Positions 57,401-64,000 of a stretch of DNA of 64,000 nt are shown here, piece after piece; position 1 is the first letter of the stretch, and each line of letters begins with the position of its first letter. Source of the stretch: Endocalyx cinctus (taxonomy: Eukaryota; Ascomycota; Sordariomycetes; Amphisphaeriales; Apiosporaceae). Both the position numbers and the translations under genes were made by a program. The notes beneath the pieces are model-generated. The model saw only the letters and a program-made list of their open reading frames with translations. It ran no database searches and had not been told where the DNA came from. The DNA is taken from positions 3,782,001 to 3,846,000 of the forward strand of contig BCKC01000005.1 in assembly GCA_001600455.1 (NCBI GenBank), written 5' to 3'.

Positions 57401-58543
57401 GTGCATTTATTATATGTATGTATATTTATATTAAAAAAAAAAAAAAAATTCAATATTAACAAGACAGCCTCGCGTACAGTACTTGGTTGAATCTTGAGGA
57501 GTGCTAGGAGCGTTTCCAAAACGGAGTTTGACCGCTCATATCGAAGCTAAGGTCGATTACCTAAAAATATACTCTGTACAGATACAAATACCCGACACTA
57601 CTTGCACGTCCCGCGCCGACGGATCGCCGAAGGATCACTAAAGTACGAAAAAAGGTAGCGTATTTTGGTATTACCTACTGACCCCGATTCAGGTCTTAAG
57701 GGGATAACTCCGTACACAGTACAGCTTCGTCTTGTCCCGTCCCTTAACGGAGGATGATATAACGACAAAGAATGTTCAAGTCATAGCGTACCTAGCTAAG
57801 TTTATCAGATATGGATTATCATTCCCAGATAGTATCTAGTTTATATCGATACTCTCCATGTACGTCATAGCGTTTCCTATTTAGCTTTTTATTTCCGAGT
57901 CGTGGAACTATCGGTATAAATCACGCCACGATTTCCAATGTTCACAGGTGAAAATGAAACCAAATAAATCAATGAGTACTAGCTAATAAGATAATCATAA
58001 TCCTCTCCTTCTCAGTGGCTTTTTTTTTTTTTTTTTTTCGTATCCCCCTTTAGAGAATCTGCAAGGTACGATTAGCACGATTAGCAGGTTATCAACGGTT
58101 GCAAGGATTAAATCCGGAGAAAATCGACGATCAGCGCATAAAAAAAAAAGCCCCAACATTTATCCATGGATATTCAATTGGGTTTAATAAAACACGCTAT
58201 GTATAACGAAACATAAGAAAAAACAACCTTGGAAAAAAAAGGGGGTGAGTTATTTACAATGTAAAACTGTAAAACTTTGTTCGTTTTTATTTTTTTTTAT
58301 TTTTTTATTTTTTTGCTTTCTTTTTTTTTCCTTCTATCGTTTAGTCGGAATTTCTTTCATTGGTCACTTTCGACCTTGTCCTTCGTTTTATTTTCCGGTA
58401 CTAAGCCTTAGCTTCGAAGTCGATCATTTATGGTGTTTCTGTTTTATTTTGATTTTTCTTCTTCTTTCGAATAAGTTTGTGAGATCTACTGCTCTTTGAT
58501 ATTCTATATGTGTGTGATTTGTCGATAGATAAGAAGGTACAAT
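54443..58543. other. Long intergenic region
   Basis: About 4.1 kb without a recognised gene, forming the divergent upstream regions of the Jen-type permease and the secreted membrane protein. It contains many TACCTA/TAGGTA words (around 55715-55760), TACGGAGTA words (55775, 57122, 57705), an ATCCATGGAT palindrome (58162), a run of about 25 A at 56827 and a poly-T tract at 58021. Short frames lack motifs. Confidence 0.5.
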
Positions 58544-59892
58544 ATGAAAAACGCGGTAGCTTCGGTCGCCCTTGTCGCGGCTCTCTTTACATCCACCGCG
58601 TTTGCTATACCGGGACTTCGACCTAGGGAAACCGACACTACTTTCGAACCCTGGGTCACCGTAAACGACGATGGTCAGCCCAGCACCGTCACCCCCGTCC
58701 TGAGCACCATATCCGGTTCCGCTACCGTCGTCGATGCCGCACCGAACGAGGTCACCGCCACCGTCTTCACCGAGACCAACTACGGCAAGGTCACCACACG
58801 TACGGATACCACGGCCGCCCTGCCCACCGCCACCGCTGGTTCCGCCGGTTCCTTCGAGCTTTGCACCAACCTCGACGGCGACTATGCTCCCTGGTGTCTG
58901 CCGTCTGATAATGCCACGTTATACGTCGGCAGTACATACTACTGTGCGTTTTTATATCCAACCCCCCGCTCAATTCAGTTTCATCTATCGCCTTCATTCA
59001 TCCACGTATGGCTTATAACTAACAACGTATATAACAAATTGAAACAGTCACCTGGGATCCCGATTACTACACCGCCCCTAACGCGACCATCCGAGTCCTC
59101 GGCAACTACGTGAACGAGACGACGGGCGACGCGACCGATCCGGCCTTCTCCTCGGACTACATATCCGCCAAGTGGGGGTTCTGGAGCTACGCGATCGAGG
59201 AGAAGCTGCTCAAGTACCAATCGGCCAAGAACATCACCCTCGAGCTCGCCTCCGTCGCGACCGGCTCCGACGCCAAATCCCAGATCAAGGCCGGGCCCAC
59301 CGTCCTCGTCAGCAAGCGTCCCGGCTACGTGGCCAACAAGTCCAAGGCCCCCACCGGGCCCGGCCTCTACATCGGCCTGCCCACCGTCCTCGGCTTCGTC
59401 GTCCTCGTCCTCGTCGGCACCTGCGTGTGGAACCGCAAGGCCCGCCACGTCGACGTCGCCGGCCTCGTCTCCCGCGTCGGCCGCCGACGAGGGTACGGCG
59501 TCGCCAAGAGCGCCCGGTCGCGCGCCGGCATGGGCCTGAGCCAGCGCCGGGGCCAGAAGCCGCACGAGCGCATCCAGCTCATGGAGCGCGAGGTCGTCGC
59601 CGACGGGGGTCACCTCTACCGCGACCTGCCGGCGCCGGCGCGGCCGAGGCGCGATAGCGACGCCCTCGGCAGCCTCGCCGGCACCCCGACCGAGGATAGG
59701 CACATGATCCTCAAGAAGTCGAACGAGTACGAGCAGCTGAGCACGAGGTCGCCCGACTTCGAGCGGCCGGACGCGCGCGAGCCCGAGTACGAGCGGCGGA
59801 ACCTGAGGTCCCCCGATTTCGAGCAGCAGAACCTGCTCGGTCGGAACCACTTCCGGGACGAGATCGATCGGCAGAACCGGGAGAGGTTCTGA
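58544..59892 (+). CDS. Secreted type-I membrane protein with charged cytosolic tail (414 aa, two exons)
   Basis: The signal peptide is MKNAVASVALVAALFTSTAFA (cleavage near 21-22). Exon 1 (58544-58943) and exon 2 (59048-59892) join through a 104-nt intron (GTGCGT...ACAG) to give TYYFTWDPDYYTAPNATIRV, a conserved-looking extracellular block. The ectodomain is Thr/Ser/Val-rich (probably O-glycosylated) with sequons NAT, NET, NIT and a Cys pair (ELCTNLDGDYAPWC). One TM helix lies at about 240-262 (GLYIGLPTVLGFVVLVLVGT), followed by a basic tail with a GYGVAKSARSRAGMGLSQRR segment and repeats RSPDFE / REPEYE near the end. This fits a fungal cell-wall-facing sensor-like or adhesion-like protein; no catalytic domain is seen. 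The tail's strong GC bias creates a long antisense frame that I do not regard as a gene. Confidence 0.78.
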
Positions 59893-60562
59893 GCTGGCGC
59901 ATCACGTTTTTTTGCTCACTCACGATAGAATCTGTCAGCGAAGAAACGGACCGGCCGCACGCCCCGCCGGTCGCCGAAGGCCGGAGGCGGGCGTGGGCGA
60001 AAGAGCACCTGATAAGGTAAATTAAATGATATGTGAAATAGGAAACGGGACGGGCGTATCCACCACTATTTAGATCTTTTATTTTAATACTAAGGCTTTG
60101 AATCGAGCATATCTCTTTTCTTAGCAGAGCATTCTTGCGGGTTCAAGAAGCTGACTTCTGCGGGTTCTTGCCCCCTCCCCTCGATTACCTGTTAGATACA
60201 TCAATACATTTACTAAGCTTGAATCACAGCTGTCGTCGTGAAATAATAATAATAATAATAGTAATGATGCAAAAAGTCGCGATACAGGCAGATAAGGAAA
60301 TTGACGGCTGTCAAAGCTTGCTTGTCTATTGTTGACTAGTTACTATTCTCTTCTGTCTTGCTTTTTAACTCCTCCATTCACCGTCCATCCCTATTTGCGA
60401 CTTCGTAATACGTGATACTGTAAGAGACGCAACCACTCGCTCGCCTTGCCTAGCCTAGTTCAAGCCGTGTTGGAGAGAAATAAATAACGAGGTACTACCA
60501 TAAGGCAACTTTCTCCACCCTGGCGAGCACCCAAAAATTGTGGTAGACGCAAGAATTGTCAT

Positions 60563-60996
60563 TTACTTGCGGCTACCGCCGCCAGAACCGTTGGACGAGG
60601 TACTGGAGCCGGAAGGCGAGGTGTAAGTGGAGCCCCCATTACCGTTATTGTAGTAAGTGCTCCCGTTCGGGTTAGAGTAGTAGTACGACCCATTTCTTTG
60701 AGTTTTGAAAGAAATATTCGCGTTAGATTCGTTTTACTAGTAAAAGATCGAAGTAGATACAGTATATAGATGAGAAAATGAGACCCAAAGCTTACGAGTT
60801 GGAATAGTGGTAAGCGTTCGAGTTGGACGAACCAGATCCGTAGTCGCGCGAGCAGTAGTGGTTACCCTATTCATCGCAATAAGTACCTGCGTACGTACGT
60901 GGAGAGAGATTTATTTTATTTTTCTATCAAGAAAAATTTACTTACCTGGCTGTTGGTGCCGGAGCTCTTGTACGAGTAGTCGTTGTTGCTAGGCAT
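60563..60996 (-). CDS. Small Ser/Gly/Asn/Tyr-rich protein (84 aa, three exons)
   Basis: This gene is assembled from three exons too short for ordinary ORF calling: 60996-60946 (MPSNNDYSYKSSGTNSQ), 60866-60796 (from GNHYCSRDYG to HYSN) and 60695-60563 (from NGSYYYSNPNGSTYYNNGNG to GGGSRK). Introns are 79 nt (GTAAGT...ATAG) and 100 nt (GTAAGC...AAAG). Phases agree and the total is 255 nt including TAA. The repetitive NGSxYY composition continues smoothly across both junctions, which strongly supports the model. The protein is predicted to be entirely disordered, with a single Cys, and I recall similar small proteins in many ascomycetes without known function. A purine-rich leader tract (about 61140-61195) lies upstream. 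Confidence 0.75.
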
Positions 60997-61699
60997 GTTC
61001 GCGAAGTTTTCTTTCTTTCCTAAGATTGGTTGAGGTGTTGGGTAGTACCGAAGGTGAGAAACGCGTGGTGCAGATATCGGTGATGGTTTTGATGATGGTG
61101 TTCAAAGAGTTGATGATGTGACAAATGAATGATTGACAAGAGAAAGAGGAAATAAGAAAAAGAGAGAGAGGAGAGGAAGAGGAAGAGGAAGAGAGGGGGG
61201 TATTAATATTTTTTAGAGAGGGGCTCTTGCTCTGAGTTAGTACCTAGGTACTTGGCCATGTTGACGTTTTGGTAGGATTGGCGGTCAACATCAACTTATA
61301 GATGGTAAGTAACAGCGAGCCTGATCCTTAATCTGGGGTGGTGGCACGGTCACTGGCCCAATCATAGGTACCTACCTAGAGGTAATTACCCTTATCAAAA
61401 CAGTCTGTCCGTTGAGTTTGCTATTTACGAATGTCCATGGGTATGAGCAAGTTCCCGGACTAGTGTGCATCCATTTCCATACCTAGGGGGGATAGATGAA
61501 TCATCGTGACTAAGCTGTTGTTCGAAAAGCAATGCGGAGGTTTGTTCAAGCTGTAGTATATATGTACCATGGTGGGAATCATTGTCTATGTCTGTCTATC
61601 TATGAAGGGGTTTCTATCTACGGAATAAAAAATGTCAGCGAGCAAATGTTACTGGTTTATATATCCTTGAACAGAAGTTTACCGAACAGCCTTTCTCAT
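60997..61699. other. Intergenic spacer
   Basis: It holds the GA-rich leader/promoter of the 84-aa gene (61140-61195), ACCTAGGT-type words (about 61240 and 61370) and the 3' flank of thioredoxin reductase. No gene. Confidence 0.6.
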
Positions 61700-63261
<1,562 letters not shown>

Positions 63262-64000
63262 TTATTCTATCTAGCGTAGACAGTCTAGGATATTCCTGGA
63301 ATCGGAATATGCTACGTATATATTAAGAACAAGGGGGGGCAGAAAAAGAGAGAGAGAACGAGAACTGGCTTATGAAACTATTGCCACTAATCCAAGTCGT
63401 AAGAGATTCCAAATATTTCGTTTCTGTTTCGAAAGAAGGATAATAATCATGCGCGGGACCAGTCAACGAGGGGTTCAGAAAAAAAAGGTACGTACCTTAT
63501 GGGTTAGGTTACACGATATAACGGTAGAAGCTAGTTCGAGAAGATGTTGAAACCCCCTCATTACTCAGCTGTTTTAAATTAATTTCTTACTAACTGAATA
63601 TCATTGGATATGGGTTTAAACGGGGCTTATTTCTCTTATAAGGATAAGTATCTTATCATTATTAATCCAATTACCTACCTACTTAAGTAGGCAGTCGGTG
63701 CCTACCTCCTTGGGCCTAAGGTACTAATATAGGTACCTATTAAGTGCTCTGTACACTATACAGAGTACCTTGAGGTGGGCAGTACCTACTATAGGGTACC
63801 TACTATCTACTTGTAGGTACGTACTTGTATGTAAAATAATACCAATGTAATCTTTTGCCATCGTCAGCATTATCGTCATTCATATTATATATTATTCGCC
63901 TCTTCCACAGAATTAAAAGAAAACTATTACTATATAATATTATGTTATACTTAGAAATTTTTATTTGTTGTTGTCGTCGTCGTCCCGTATTGTATCTTAT
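63262..64000. other. Upstream flank with clustered palindromic TACCTA/GTACC words
   Basis: No gene was seen. From about 63670 to 63835 the sequence is a dense mixture of CTACCTAC, GGTACC, ACTTAAGT and a CTCTGTA/TACAGAG hairpin (63747-63765). The window ends in AT-rich DNA and a GTTGTCGTCGTCGTC microsatellite at about 63970. Confidence 0.6.

Noticed and set aside
58981..59850. 289-codon minus-strand frame
   Set aside because: Antisense to the spliced secreted membrane protein; GC-biased third positions of that gene create it. Its translation is Val/Gly/Ala/Asp-rich without a domain.

Overview
The window looks like nuclear DNA of a filamentous ascomycete (Pezizomycotina, most likely Sordariomycetes). 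This is inferred from short introns (about 51-240 nt) with GTAAGT/GTATGT-type donors and CTAAC/CTGAC-like branch sites, pyrimidine-rich leaders, AT-rich spacers full of homopolymers, and protein families restricted to or typical of filamentous fungi (DUF6594, DUF8004, DUF8021, mpaB-like oxygenase, Jen-type permease). Genes lie on both strands with no operon logic. No tRNA, rRNA, CRISPR array or intact transposon was seen. There is one assembly gap (80 N at 34168-34247).

Layout. 0-6 kb: a small unknown ORF, an Ayr1-like short-chain dehydrogenase, and on the minus strand a fusion of a phospholipase-D-type nuclease domain with ankyrin repeats. 8-13 kb: a four-helix MARVEL protein with a histidine-rich tail, a four-exon DUF6594 membrane protein, and a membrane-anchored retropepsin-like protein. 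15-26 kb: a housekeeping block with DPH2 (diphthamide synthesis), FAT1 (very-long-chain acyl-CoA synthetase/fatty-acid transport), PIG-S (GPI transamidase), an mpaB-like oxygenase and a small acidic membrane protein. 26-37 kb: AT-rich DNA around an aquaporin with a long N-terminal extension and a J-domain/coiled-coil/zinc protein whose internal tandem repeat contains the assembly gap. 37-46 kb: a secreted DUF8021 protein, an unknown basic protein, an F-box-like/TPR protein and a 1019-residue DUF8004 protein. 49-64 kb: two weak small genes, a Jen1-type monocarboxylate permease, a secreted type-I membrane protein, an 84-residue Ser/Gly/Asn/Tyr-rich protein in three exons, and thioredoxin reductase.

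Multiexon gene models were built by hand, by joining reading frames at splice sites that keep phase and restore family motifs. This adds exons that single-frame ORFs miss: 5' mini-exons of FAT1 (7 nt) and of the PLD-ankyrin gene (24 nt), the last exons of thioredoxin reductase, aquaporin, DUF6594 and the retropepsin-like gene, and the whole 84-aa gene.

Most noteworthy: (1) thioredoxin reductase is preceded in frame by 58 open codons without ATG and without Asp/Glu, rich in Arg/Ser/Ala, which looks like a hidden mitochondrial presequence made by non-AUG or alternative initiation; (2) the PLD-ankyrin fusion, whose PLD part resembles those of bacterial DUF3427 helicases; (3) a transmembrane retropepsin fold with DTA in place of DTG; (4) tandem hairpin-like repeats, a possible inverted-repeat element and over-represented palindromic words in the spacers. 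The genes do not form one pathway, and no biosynthetic cluster is evident.
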